Assembly (NCBI RefSeq): GCF_017829975.1 | Contig: NZ_JAEEGA010000009.1 | Span: 172,688-236,687, forward strand | Source of the DNA: Vagococcus allomyrinae | GTDB lineage: Bacteria; Bacillota; Bacilli; Lactobacillales; Vagococcaceae | Direction: 5' to 3' | Length of the DNA: 64,000 nt | Shown here: positions 36,267 through 44,692 of the stretch, one piece after another | Numbering within the stretch: position 1 is the first letter of the stretch | How the letters are laid out: each line of letters opens with the position of its first letter | Notes under the pieces: model-generated | The model's database searches: none | Told to the model about the DNA's origin: nothing | The model's input: the letters and a program-made list of their open reading frames with translations, nothing else | Made by a program: the position numbers and the translations under genes

Positions 36267-38789
36267 ATGACAGCGTTATCAAATAGTGAGAAAGTCCTCC
36301 ACTATTTAAAAGAACAAACGTCGATTGATCTGACACATTCCAGAGGGCGAACAACAGCACAGATGTCTCAGATCTGTCAAATTGAGCGTACGCAAATGAG
36401 CAAATTATTAAATCAGTTAGTCGGAGCAGGAAAAGTTTGCAAGATCAAAGGTCGTCCAGTACATTATTATTACCTATCAGAAGAATACCAATTGTCACAA
36501 TTTGAATTTGAATCAGAAAAAGAGCTGATTGACCAGCTGAGCGAGTCTTTGAAGGCGAAAAAGACTCGATCGCTTCAGGCGTTTGACTACTTAATAGGTG
36601 CCCAAGATAGTTTAAAAACACAAATGAAATTGGCCAAAGCGGCTATTTTATACCCACCAGCTGGCTTAAACACCTTGATTTTAGGACCAACGGGTGTTGG
36701 GAAAAGCTTATTTGCAGAAGTAATGTATCGTTATGCCATTGAAATAGGTCGTTTAGCCGAGTCCTCTCCTTTGGTTGTGCTGAACTGTGCCGACTATGCT
36801 GGCAATCCACAACTGTTGCTTTCACTCTTATTTGGTTATCGTCAGGGAGCATTCACTGGTGCGACTCAAGAGAAAGATGGGCTGATTAAAGAAGCGGATG
36901 GGGGGATTTTGTTTTTAGATGAGATCCACCGTTTGCCAGCTGAAGGTCAAGAGATGCTGTTTTCATTAATCGACCGAGGGAAATACCGCCGTTTAGGTGA
37001 TACCAAAGAAACGTGTGAAGCCCGAGTGATGTTAATCGGTGCCACAACCGAAGTTATTAGTGATTCACTTTTGGGAACATTTCTCAGACGGATTCCTAAT
37101 AAAATCACCTTGCCCACTTTAGAAGAACGCAGTAGCCGAGAGCGTTTGGCATTGTTGGATTTATTTTTGTTGAAAGAGTCAGACAAAGTTCAGTTACCGA
37201 TTGAAGTCTCAGCGTTCGTTGTGTCATTTTTTCTTGCGTATACTTGTCAGGGAAACATTGGACAATTAAAAAATGATCTTAAAATGCTTTGTGCTACTAC
37301 TTATGCCGAAGCGGTTTTGACTGATCAAACTCAAATTATCATCGATAAGACGCGATTGATTGAGGAGTACGGAGAGCTCTATCAAATCGCAGAGATAGTA
37401 AAGGAATATCAGAACCGAAATGAGGTTGCAGAAGATCGCCGCTATTATAGAGGGGTGTTATTTGCTGATAAAGATCTAAAAGATCAAGGCTTGTCAGATT
37501 ATTATCATGCAAAGGAAGAAGAATTTTATCAGAAATTATTGAATAAATACACGACTCAAGTTACCGAGAACCGACAGACATTGCAACTTAAAAGCGAGAT
37601 TCAGGCAGAACTGGAAACTTTTTTTAACTTAAGTTTAACCACAGACTCTCGGGATAATCAGGCTATTGGCAAGGTTGTGTCACAGCAAGTTTTAAGCGTT
37701 TTGACCCATTTTTTTGATAGCTGCGAGTATCAGGCCCTACAAGTTGACCAAAAGATGTTAAATAGCCTAGCTTTGCATATAGAAACTCTTTTGATTAAAT
37801 TGAAAAAGGGCATGACAGTGAGCTCTCAAGTTGATTTTAATGATATTAATGCTCAAGATTATCAATTAGCTGAAAAACTAAAAAGGCAGTTAGAAGATGA
37901 ATTTGATGTCTTGATTCCTTATCAGGAAGTGGTCGTAATGGCCGTTTTTTTGACAGCTGTCAGCGAACGACGAAAAGGAGAACGGATCGGTATTTTAGTG
38001 ATTATGCATGGTGATAATGTCGCCTCCGGTATGGCCAAAGTCGCCAATGATTTGCTAGAAGCGGAAAACACTCATTTTATCAATATGCGGTTAACGGATA
38101 ATGTCTCAGCTATCTATGAAAAAGCCAGTAAAAAAGTTCGGGAAATAGATCGGGGCAAGGGAGTTCTTTTATTGGTTGACATGGGGTCGCTAGTGTTTTT
38201 TGCTGAAAAAATCGCCACTGAGACTGGCATTGATGTTCAATATCTAACCATGGTCAATACCCCCATGGTAATTGAAGCGGCGCGTAAATCGCAATACACC
38301 AATTTAACACTGAACCAACTGATCGAAGAAATCATTATGGAAAGTCAATACATTGGTCACCGACAAATAAGTGGCAGTGAGGAGCAAGATGATTATTTTG
38401 AGATCTTTGATAATCGCGTATTTTCTCAGTATGAGCGGATGCGCCTGATTGGGCTCGTCAAACAATCAGCTGTATTTGTGAATGCCGGTAAAGCGTGTCA
38501 GCAACTAGCCAAGTATCTTGCGGCCATCCATCAGGGAGTGCCTTTGACAATTGAGAAAAACTTGCTAATTAAGTTTGTCCTTCATGGGGTGAGCATGATC
38601 GAGCGGGCGATTGCCAATGAACAAATCCATTTAAGTCAGTTTAGCTGTCAAAATCCAAGACTTTTTTCTGTGCTTAAAGAGCAAATCTGGGTGTTGGAAG
38701 AAAGTTTTAACTGTCAGTTTTCTGAAGGGGAGCTTTATTATTTAGAAGAATTTATCGCCCCTTATGTTAGCATGCACACAATTTCTTGA
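36267..38789 (+). CDS. LevR-type sigma-54-dependent activator with PRD and PTS domains
   Basis: 840 residues. N-terminal winged HTH (1-75), AAA+ domain (about 110-340) with Walker A GPTGVGKS, the sigma-54 contact loop GAFTGA and Walker B GGILFLDEI, then a PRD, an EIIA(Man)-like domain with His581 in VIMHGDNVASGMA, an EIIB-like stretch and a C-terminal PRD. LevR proteins activate mannose-family PTS operons with RNA polymerase carrying sigma-54, and are switched by phosphorylation from HPr and their own EIIB. A sigma-54 promoter and the matching PTS genes lie directly downstream. 37 per cent or so of the residues appear shared with the other LevR-like protein by eye, but no alignment was run. 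Confidence 0.93.
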   Translation: MTALSNSEKVLHYLKEQTSIDLTHSRGRTTAQMSQICQIERTQMSKLLNQLVGAGKVCKIKGRPVHYYYLSEEYQLSQFEFESEKELIDQLSESLKAKKTRSLQAFDYLIGAQDSLKTQMKLAKAAILYPPAGLNTLILGPTGVGKSLFAEVMYRYAIEIGRLAESSPLVVLNCADYAGNPQLLLSLLFGYRQGAFTGATQEKDGLIKEADGGILFLDEIHRLPAEGQEMLFSLIDRGKYRRLGDTKETCEARVMLIGATTEVISDSLLGTFLRRIPNKITLPTLEERSSRERLALLDLFLLKESDKVQLPIEVSAFVVSFFLAYTCQGNIGQLKNDLKMLCATTYAEAVLTDQTQIIIDKTRLIEEYGELYQIAEIVKEYQNRNEVAEDRRYYRGVLFADKDLKDQGLSDYYHAKEEEFYQKLLNKYTTQVTENRQTLQLKSEIQAELETFFNLSLTTDSRDNQAIGKVVSQQVLSVLTHFFDSCEYQALQVDQKMLNSLALHIETLLIKLKKGMTVSSQVDFNDINAQDYQLAEKLKRQLEDEFDVLIPYQEVVVMAVFLTAVSERRKGERIGILVIMHGDNVASGMAKVANDLLEAENTHFINMRLTDNVSAIYEKASKKVREIDRGKGVLLLVDMGSLVFFAEKIATETGIDVQYLTMVNTPMVIEAARKSQYTNLTLNQLIEEIIMESQYIGHRQISGSEEQDDYFEIFDNRVFSQYERMRLIGLVKQSAVFVNAGKACQQLAKYLAAIHQGVPLTIEKNLLIKFVLHGVSMIERAIANEQIHLSQFSCQNPRLFSVLKEQIWVLEESFNCQFSEGELYYLEEFIAPYVSMHTIS

Positions 38790-38803
38790 AACTTGCACAG
38801 ATT

Positions 38804-38844
38804 GAAGACAATCACTCTTAGGAGTGCACTGTCTTCTTTTTTTT
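38804..38844 (+). terminator. Terminator after the LevR-type activator gene
   Basis: GAAGACA (38804-38810) and TGTCTTC (38830-38836) enclose a CACTC/GAGTG inner stem, followed by T8. It separates regulator transcription from the PTS operon. Confidence 0.88.
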
Positions 38845-38889
38845 GTCACAGTTGAGGGGGAAAGTGGCTGAGAAGGGGATTGATTGAAT

Positions 38890-38905
38890 TGGCATGAAAG
38901 TTGCT
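38890..38905 (+). promoter_or_regulatory. Sigma-54 (-24/-12) promoter of PTS module ii
   Basis: TGGCATGAAAGTTGCT matches the consensus TGGCACG-N4-TTGCW with one change, with GG and GC at the fixed spacing. It lies 39 bases before the EIIA start and downstream of a LevR-type activator with GAFTGA, which together make it convincing. Confidence 0.92.
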
Positions 38906-38943
38906 TAATTAAGAAGTGAAAAGAAAGGAGGGACAAGTGATTT

Positions 38944-39393
38944 ATGATTGGAATAATTGTTTTATCTCACGGTGACTTTGCCGAGGAGGCGATTCAATCA
39001 GCGGCTTTATTGGCCGGTCAGCAACCGAGCTTAATAGGCATAGGGTTACATCACGGGAAGGCACCAGAACAATTTCGACAAGAATTGCAAGTAGCGATTA
39101 AAAAGCTGGACGTTGGCGAAGGAGTTTTAGTTTTGGTCGATTTTTATGGTGGGACGCCAGCCAATGAAGTCATGAAATTAATGAAGACTCAGCCGATTCA
39201 TGTTGTTTCAGGTCTCAACCTGGGAATGTTGTTGGAAGTGATTTTAAAACGAGACCAGGTTTCGTTGGCCGATTTAGCTGCTATCGCTGTTAACAGTGGC
39301 GTGGCGACTATTGTGGACATGAACCAACGTTATCAAGAGCTGACAAAAGAAGGAGAGGACGGTAATGAAGAATGTCGTATTAGCGAGAATTGA
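38944..39393 (+). CDS. PTS EIIA component, mannose family (module ii)
   Basis: 149 residues; MIGIIVLSHGD carries the phosphorylated His9. First gene of the sigma-54-driven operon, with an AAAGGAGGG ribosome site. The last 29 bases overlap the EIIB gene, indicating tight coupling. Confidence 0.94.
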   Translation: MIGIIVLSHGDFAEEAIQSAALLAGQQPSLIGIGLHHGKAPEQFRQELQVAIKKLDVGEGVLVLVDFYGGTPANEVMKLMKTQPIHVVSGLNLGMLLEVILKRDQVSLADLAAIAVNSGVATIVDMNQRYQELTKEGEDGNEECRISEN

Positions 39394-39844
39394 TGATCGC
39401 TTGATTCACGGTCAAGTCATGACCTCTTGGTTAAATGTAACAGGGGCCACGCGCATTATCATTGTAGATGACGAAACTGCTCAGGATGCTTTTTTGAAGA
39501 TGATCGTCACATCCGTTGCACCGGCTAACGTTAAGACGGAGGTCTATACAATTGAAGAGGCGGTGACCGTTTTTAAGGGATTGGCAGAGCGATCAGAGAA
39601 AGTCATCGTTTTGGTAAAATATCCAAGTGTTTTGGTCAATTTGGCTGAGAAGGGGATCGTATTTGCAGAGATTAATATTGGTGGGATGGGGGCTAAAGAA
39701 GGGCGGCAAAAGTTTTATAAAAACATTTCAGCTTCTCCCGAAGAATTACAGGCGCTGTCCGTGTTAATTGCGAAAGGAAGTGACATCTTTATTCAAATTA
39801 TCGCTGAAGATAAAGCGATTGATGTGAAAAAATTGATTAAATAA
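39365..39844 (+). CDS. PTS EIIB component, mannose family (module ii)
   Basis: 159 residues with RIDDRLIHGQV and phosphorylated His15. GAAGGAGAGGACGG precedes the ATG inside the EIIA gene. Phosphorylates the substrate carried by the next two membrane proteins and, by family precedent, also inhibits the LevR-type activator when substrate is absent. Confidence 0.94.
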   Translation: MKNVVLARIDDRLIHGQVMTSWLNVTGATRIIIVDDETAQDAFLKMIVTSVAPANVKTEVYTIEEAVTVFKGLAERSEKVIVLVKYPSVLVNLAEKGIVFAEINIGGMGAKEGRQKFYKNISASPEELQALSVLIAKGSDIFIQIIAEDKAIDVKKLIK

Positions 39845-39893
39845 ACAGTGGGTGAGGTGAGTGCTCACTCTTTATGGAAAGGAGTATCATAAA

Positions 39894-40655
39894 ATGGAAA
39901 TTTCATTACTACAAGCATTTCTCATCGGCCTTGTGTATTATTTGGGGATTACAGGAACCCCTTGGTTATCAACTTTAGGAACGATCTCGTTTATTCAAAA
40001 GCCATTAGTCGCAGGAACGGTGGTTGGTTTTATTTTAGGGGATCCGATTCAAGGCGTGATTATCGGTTCCGCTATTCAACTGCCTTATATTGCATTTATC
40101 TCAGCTGGCGGAACGGCCCCAGTGGATCCAGGTTTAGCAGGTACTTTGGGAACGGCTCTTGCGATGGCAGCAGGTGTCGATGGGGCGACAGCGATTACCT
40201 TGGCGATTCCGATCGGATTGTTGGGAACTATAATTTGGGTCGCTCATATGACAATAGACGTTTTTTTCGTTCATATGGCAGACAAAGCAGCTGAAGAAGG
40301 AAACCTTGAGCGAATTAACTTTTTACACGTTGTACCACCACAAATTGTCTTGTTTTTGATGAGTGTCATTCCCGTAACCTTAGCCGGTTATTTCGGAGCG
40401 GGCGTGGTCACGAGTTTAATTGGGTATTTAGAAGGCACTCCCTTACATGTTTTGCAAGTTATTGGCGGTTTATTGCCCGCTTTGGGGATTGCCATGAATT
40501 TGCGCTCAATTAATCGGCCTAACACGTTATTATTTTTTGTGACAGGCTTTATCATGTTTACGTATTTATCATTGGATATTATCGTGATTGCTATCCTGGG
40601 TGGGATTATCGCTTACTTTTATACCACATTAAGCGACACAAAAGGCATGGCATAA
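39894..40655 (+). CDS. PTS EIIC component, mannose family (module ii)
   Basis: 253 residues, strongly hydrophobic. The ATG at 39894 follows AAAGGAG; a GTG at 39861 in the same frame would add a non-hydrophobic tail without a ribosome site. GDPIQGVIIGSAIQLPYIAF and SAGGTAPVDPGLAG are the conserved substrate-channel stretches. Confidence 0.93.
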   Translation: MEISLLQAFLIGLVYYLGITGTPWLSTLGTISFIQKPLVAGTVVGFILGDPIQGVIIGSAIQLPYIAFISAGGTAPVDPGLAGTLGTALAMAAGVDGATAITLAIPIGLLGTIIWVAHMTIDVFFVHMADKAAEEGNLERINFLHVVPPQIVLFLMSVIPVTLAGYFGAGVVTSLIGYLEGTPLHVLQVIGGLLPALGIAMNLRSINRPNTLLFFVTGFIMFTYLSLDIIVIAILGGIIAYFYTTLSDTKGMA

Positions 40656-40724
40656 GGCAAATGGAATTAGTTAGGGACGTTAATTTGCAGTCAGTAGCGT
40701 TTTTACAAGATAAGGAGGATCAAA

Positions 40725-41564
40725 ATGGAAGAAGTTCAAGAAAAAGTTGTCACTAAAAAACTGGAAAAACGAGAAGTAGCTCGCTCATTTTGGCGTTGGA
40801 CGTTTTTTAGTCATGCTAACTATAATTATGAGCGTTTGGAAGCTACCGGGTTGGTTCACGCCTTAAGCCCGATTATTAAAAAATTGTATCAAGATGACCC
40901 AGCAGAATTTAAACAGTCTTTGAAACGGCATATGTCTTTTTTTAATACAGAGCCACACTTCGGCGGGGTGATTGTCGGAATGGTGATTGCCATGGAGGAA
41001 GACAGAGCCAATGGGGCACCGATTACTGATGAAGCCATCAATGGTATCAAAACAGGATTAATGGGGCCTTTTGCCGGAATTGGTGATACCTTATGGCAAG
41101 GAACTTTGACCCCGATATTATTGGCCTTTGGTATCAGTTTAGGCGCAGAAGGTAATTTGATGGGGCCGGTGGTTTACGGTCTATTAATGTTTGGTATTAT
41201 GTGGTCAATCGCATATTTTGCTTGGATGAAGGGATATGAATTAGGTAAGGCTGGCATTGAAAAAGTCTTAGGCGGAAATTTTTTACAACAGATTATCACT
41301 GGTGCATCAGCCATGGGGGCGATTGTGCTCGGGGCACTATCCGCTAGCTTTGTGTCGGTATCCTCCCCATTTATTATTAAAGTGGGCCAGGTGGAACTGG
41401 GGTTACAAGCAGATATCCTGGATAAACTTTTTAAAGGGATTTTGCCATTAGGGATCACGTTATTGACACTCTTTTTACTTAAAAATCGGCAGATGAAATC
41501 CACCAAAGTTATGTTGATTTTAGTGGGCATTGGGATTCTATTTGGGGTTTTGAATCTCTTATAA
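40725..41564 (+). CDS. PTS EIID component, mannose family (module ii)
   Basis: 279 residues with HANYNYERLEATG, FFNTEPHFGG and GLMGPFAGIGDTLWQG, all EIID hallmarks. AAGGAGG ribosome site. The 69-base gap after EIIC contains no hairpin terminator. Confidence 0.94.
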   Translation: MEEVQEKVVTKKLEKREVARSFWRWTFFSHANYNYERLEATGLVHALSPIIKKLYQDDPAEFKQSLKRHMSFFNTEPHFGGVIVGMVIAMEEDRANGAPITDEAINGIKTGLMGPFAGIGDTLWQGTLTPILLAFGISLGAEGNLMGPVVYGLLMFGIMWSIAYFAWMKGYELGKAGIEKVLGGNFLQQIITGASAMGAIVLGALSASFVSVSSPFIIKVGQVELGLQADILDKLFKGILPLGITLLTLFLLKNRQMKSTKVMLILVGIGILFGVLNLL

Positions 41565-41587
41565 TAGTCAGAAAGGAAGGATGTAAA

Positions 41588-42646
41588 ATGGAATTAGCTA
41601 GAACAGCTGTTTTTCGCGGCGTTAAGGATTTAAGCATGGAGACTTATCCCAAACCTAAAGCAAGTCCAGGGAAAGTTGTGATGAAGGTTACAGCCTGTGC
41701 GATTTGTACTTGGGAGCAGCGGGTGTATTCAGGAGTCAAAGAGGTCGTCTTCCCTTTTATTGGGGGCCATGAGATATCAGGTGAAATCGTGGCAGTGGGA
41801 ACGGGCGTTAACCCAGAGTATTGGCAAATCGGTGACAAGGTTGTCTATGGTGCGGGGATGGTTTGTGGCGATTGTTATTTCTGTAAGATTGGCCAGGAAC
41901 AAAATTGTCAGCATTTTGATCACAGCAAACAGTTAGAAGGGCTACCTCATAAAGGCATGGGTGGCTTTTCTGAATACATGGTCTGCGATCCCCGATTTCT
42001 TTTTCACTATGAGCGAGTGAGCCCAGAAGAAGCTGCTTTAACAGAGCCCTTATCTTGTGTCATTCACAGTTGTGAGACAGCTAACATCCAATATGGTGAC
42101 ACCGTTGTTATTATTGGCTGTGGCATTATGGGGTTGTTGCACACTCAGTTGGCCATTAAAAGTGGGGCCCGAGTCATCTGTTCTGACATGAATGATCAGC
42201 GGTTGGCTTTGGCCAAATCACTGGGTGCCCATCACATTGTCAATCCCCAAAAAGCAGATCTCAAAACGAGTGTTATGGAGCTGACACAAGGCGTTGGCGC
42301 GCAAGTTGTTTTTGATACGACGCCAGTTCATCAGGTTGCGGCAGAGGCTGTCACCTTGTTGGCTCAATTAGGGTGTCTCGTCTTGTATTCCTCTTTTTAC
42401 CCAGATGAACCAATTGGGGTTAGTCCTGATCGGCTGCATAAACGAGGGACTCGGATTGTCGGCACGGCTAATTCCAATAGCCGCGATTTTGTTAGAGCGA
42501 CCCAATTAATTAGTCAGGGAATTATCGATGTCAGTCCCTTCATCAGTCAAATCTATTCTTTTGATGATATCCATTTGGCCATGGAAAAGGCAATATCAGG
42601 AGAAAACTACCGAGTGGTGGTAAACATGCAAGAAAGGAAGGCGTAA
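41588..42646 (+). CDS. Zinc-dependent MDR dehydrogenase (module ii)
   Basis: 352 residues. Catalytic zinc ligands: Cys in CAICTWE and GGHE; structural zinc CGDCYFCKIGQEQNC; Rossmann turn VIIGCGIMG. Probably oxidises the phosphorylated polyol from the adjacent PTS to a ketose phosphate. It is related to the dehydrogenases at 5261, 46824 and 51862 but the four are clearly different in sequence, which fits different substrates. Confidence 0.88.
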   Translation: MELARTAVFRGVKDLSMETYPKPKASPGKVVMKVTACAICTWEQRVYSGVKEVVFPFIGGHEISGEIVAVGTGVNPEYWQIGDKVVYGAGMVCGDCYFCKIGQEQNCQHFDHSKQLEGLPHKGMGGFSEYMVCDPRFLFHYERVSPEEAALTEPLSCVIHSCETANIQYGDTVVIIGCGIMGLLHTQLAIKSGARVICSDMNDQRLALAKSLGAHHIVNPQKADLKTSVMELTQGVGAQVVFDTTPVHQVAAEAVTLLAQLGCLVLYSSFYPDEPIGVSPDRLHKRGTRIVGTANSNSRDFVRATQLISQGIIDVSPFISQIYSFDDIHLAMEKAISGENYRVVVNMQERKA

Positions 42647-42649
42647 AAT

Positions 42650-43531
42650 ATGTTAGTCACATTAAAGACATTGTTAACCGATGCTAAAAAGCAACAGCGA
42701 GCTGTTGGGGCATTTAACGCCCCCAATCTGGAAACGATTCGTGCTGCAATTGAAGCGGCTGAGGAGTTGCAATCACCCGTTATTTTGCAGCATGCAGAAG
42801 GTCATGATAGTTTGATTCCTTTAGCGGAAATTGGCCCAATTATGTTGGATTATGCTAAAAGAGCCACTGTTCCGGTAGCCGTTCATCTGGATCATGGGGC
42901 GTCTTTTGACGCATGCCTACAAGCCATTCGCTTAGGTTTTACTTCAATCATGTATGATGCATCAAGTAAAGCGTATCAGGATAATTTGAAAGAAACCAAA
43001 GAAATCGTCAAGATTGCTCACAGTGTGGGGGTGTCAGTTGAAGCAGAACTGGGGCATATTTTCACCTCTGCGCTAGGTGGGGGGGAAGGACGCGCTGTTG
43101 ATCCAGAAGAGGTTTACGATGATGTAGAAGCGATTTACACCGATCCCGAAATAGCCAAAGAATTTGTCCTTGAAACAGAGGTGGATTGTTTGGCGATTGC
43201 TTTTGGCACGGTTCATGGCGTGTATCTAAAGGAGCCAAAATTGGACTTACCAAGAATAAAAAAAATCCGTGATGCCACGGCTCTCCCTTTAGTCATGCAT
43301 GGCGGCTCAGGGGTGTCGGAAGCTGACTACCGGACGGCTATAGCCAATGGCATTTGCAAGATAAATTATTATACTTACGGCAATCAGGCCGGGGGCCGGG
43401 CGGTAGCCGATTATATCCGGCAAGTTTCTACTGATGATCAATTATTTTTTGAAGACGTTGTGACCAGCGGAACAGCGGGTATTAAAGCCGATCTTAAAGC
43501 TGCTATGGCCATTTTTAAGAATACGATCTAA
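42650..43531 (+). CDS. Class II ketose-bisphosphate aldolase (module ii)
   Basis: 293 residues, complete. Motifs: AVHLDHGASF (about 80-89), VEAELGHI, GTVHGVY, MHGGSG and KINYYTYG. Zinc ligands are the His of DHG, the His of VHG and the His of HGGSG. Cleaves a ketose 1-phosphate or bisphosphate to DHAP and an aldehyde. Homologous to the partial gene at the left edge. The substrate choice between fructose-, tagatose- or other ketose-bisphosphates cannot be made. Confidence 0.9.
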   Translation: MLVTLKTLLTDAKKQQRAVGAFNAPNLETIRAAIEAAEELQSPVILQHAEGHDSLIPLAEIGPIMLDYAKRATVPVAVHLDHGASFDACLQAIRLGFTSIMYDASSKAYQDNLKETKEIVKIAHSVGVSVEAELGHIFTSALGGGEGRAVDPEEVYDDVEAIYTDPEIAKEFVLETEVDCLAIAFGTVHGVYLKEPKLDLPRIKKIRDATALPLVMHGGSGVSEADYRTAIANGICKINYYTYGNQAGGRAVADYIRQVSTDDQLFFEDVVTSGTAGIKADLKAAMAIFKNTI

Positions 43532-43542
43532 GGAGGATGTCA

Positions 43543-44217
43543 ATGAAAAAAGTCGTGGCGTCAATTATGTGTGCCAATGCCATGAAGATGCAAACAGAAC
43601 TAAACGCCTTAGCTGAGGCTGGCATCGATTGGTTGCATTGCGATGTGATGGATGCTGTTTTTGTGGATAATTTGGCAATGGCTCCTTATAATTTACAACC
43701 AATCGTTGCTGATCGTCGTTTTACAACAGACATCCATTTGGCGGCTTGTCATCCGGAAACTATAGCCAAGCTCTTTTTCGCGACCCCACCTGATTATCTG
43801 ACATTTCATATTGAAGCTTGTCGCGACCCTGCTCAATTAATTGAAGCCATTCATTCTCAAGGAATTAAGGCAGGCATTGCCATTAGCCCAGCCACTGATT
43901 TAGATCAGTTGCTACCATTTGTGGCAAAGGTTGATCTTGTGCTAGTTATGACGGTTCCACCAGGATTTTCTGGGCAAGCTTTTAGGAATAGGGTCTTGCC
44001 GAAACTCAGAGCACTTCAAGATTATCTAAAGACACTCGAAGTTCCTCCTTTAGTTCAAGTTGATGGTAATATCAACTTGCAGACAATCAAGCAAATTAAT
44101 GCTTATGGCTCAGCTAATTTATTTGTAGTTGGAACGTCAGGATTATTTAATGGGGAGCAGTGGAGTTATCGTGAGAAGGTTGAGGCGTTAAAGAAGGTTA
44201 TTGGAGTAAGTGGTTAA
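43543..44217 (+). CDS. Ribulose-phosphate 3-epimerase family protein (Rpe/AlsE-like)
   Basis: 224 residues of the Rpe TIM-barrel family. Motifs: HCDVMDAVFVDN (Rpe has DVMDGHFVPN), DIHLAACHP, HIEAC and VDGNIN near the C-terminus. Family members epimerise ketose phosphates at C3, for example ribulose-5-P/xylulose-5-P or allulose-6-P/fructose-6-P. The ATG at 43543 has correct spacing from AAGGAGG; the one at 43537 is too close. Being in a PTS operon, AlsE-like action on a ketohexose phosphate is at least as likely as the pentose pathway role. Confidence 0.83.
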   Translation: MKKVVASIMCANAMKMQTELNALAEAGIDWLHCDVMDAVFVDNLAMAPYNLQPIVADRRFTTDIHLAACHPETIAKLFFATPPDYLTFHIEACRDPAQLIEAIHSQGIKAGIAISPATDLDQLLPFVAKVDLVLVMTVPPGFSGQAFRNRVLPKLRALQDYLKTLEVPPLVQVDGNINLQTIKQINAYGSANLFVVGTSGLFNGEQWSYREKVEALKKVIGVSG

Positions 44218-44318
44218 AAGTGATCAAAGTCTTGTGTCCAAAATTAGCCGAGTTATTTTAGGAAAACCAGAAAAGACTTGTTAATTTTTATGATGGGTCG
44301 GCTATTGTTAAAGTTGTT

Positions 44319-44359
44319 GCCTCTAACTGTAAGTAGTTTAAACAGTTAGAGGCTATTTT
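44319..44359 (+). terminator. Terminator of PTS module ii
   Basis: GCCTCTAACTGT (44319-44330) pairs perfectly with ACAGTTAGAGGC (44342-44353), then TATTTTCT. The rest of the 475-base gap to 44693 holds only a TATAAT at 44664 belonging to the next gene. Confidence 0.85.
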
Positions 44360-44692
44360 CTGTGTGAAAACGTCACAATTGAAATTAACCTCAATTTATG
44401 AGGAATTAGTTCAGTTCTTTTAGGATGATTGAGTTAAAAAGCCGTTTCATAGGAAGTGGAAGATCGTGCTCTTTAGTTTTTCACTAGATCTGCTTCAAAG
44501 CCAATACGTTCCGATAAGGGGAGAGTGTTCGAAGTCTAAAGGATCGTCTTTCTAGCTGAGCTAGAGCAATTAAAGAGTTTAATCAATCTCTCAAGCCCAT
44601 TTATTTGGTAAGGGGTTACAAAGATTGAACCAAAAGAAGATACTTTTTGTAAGAATGCTCGCTTATAATGAAAATGTAAGGAGGAGAGAGAC

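Noticed and set aside
39962..40294. 110-codon plus-strand ORF inside the EIIC gene of module ii
   Set aside because: It is fully contained in a well-supported EIIC gene in another frame, and its odd residue mix is that of a shadow frame.
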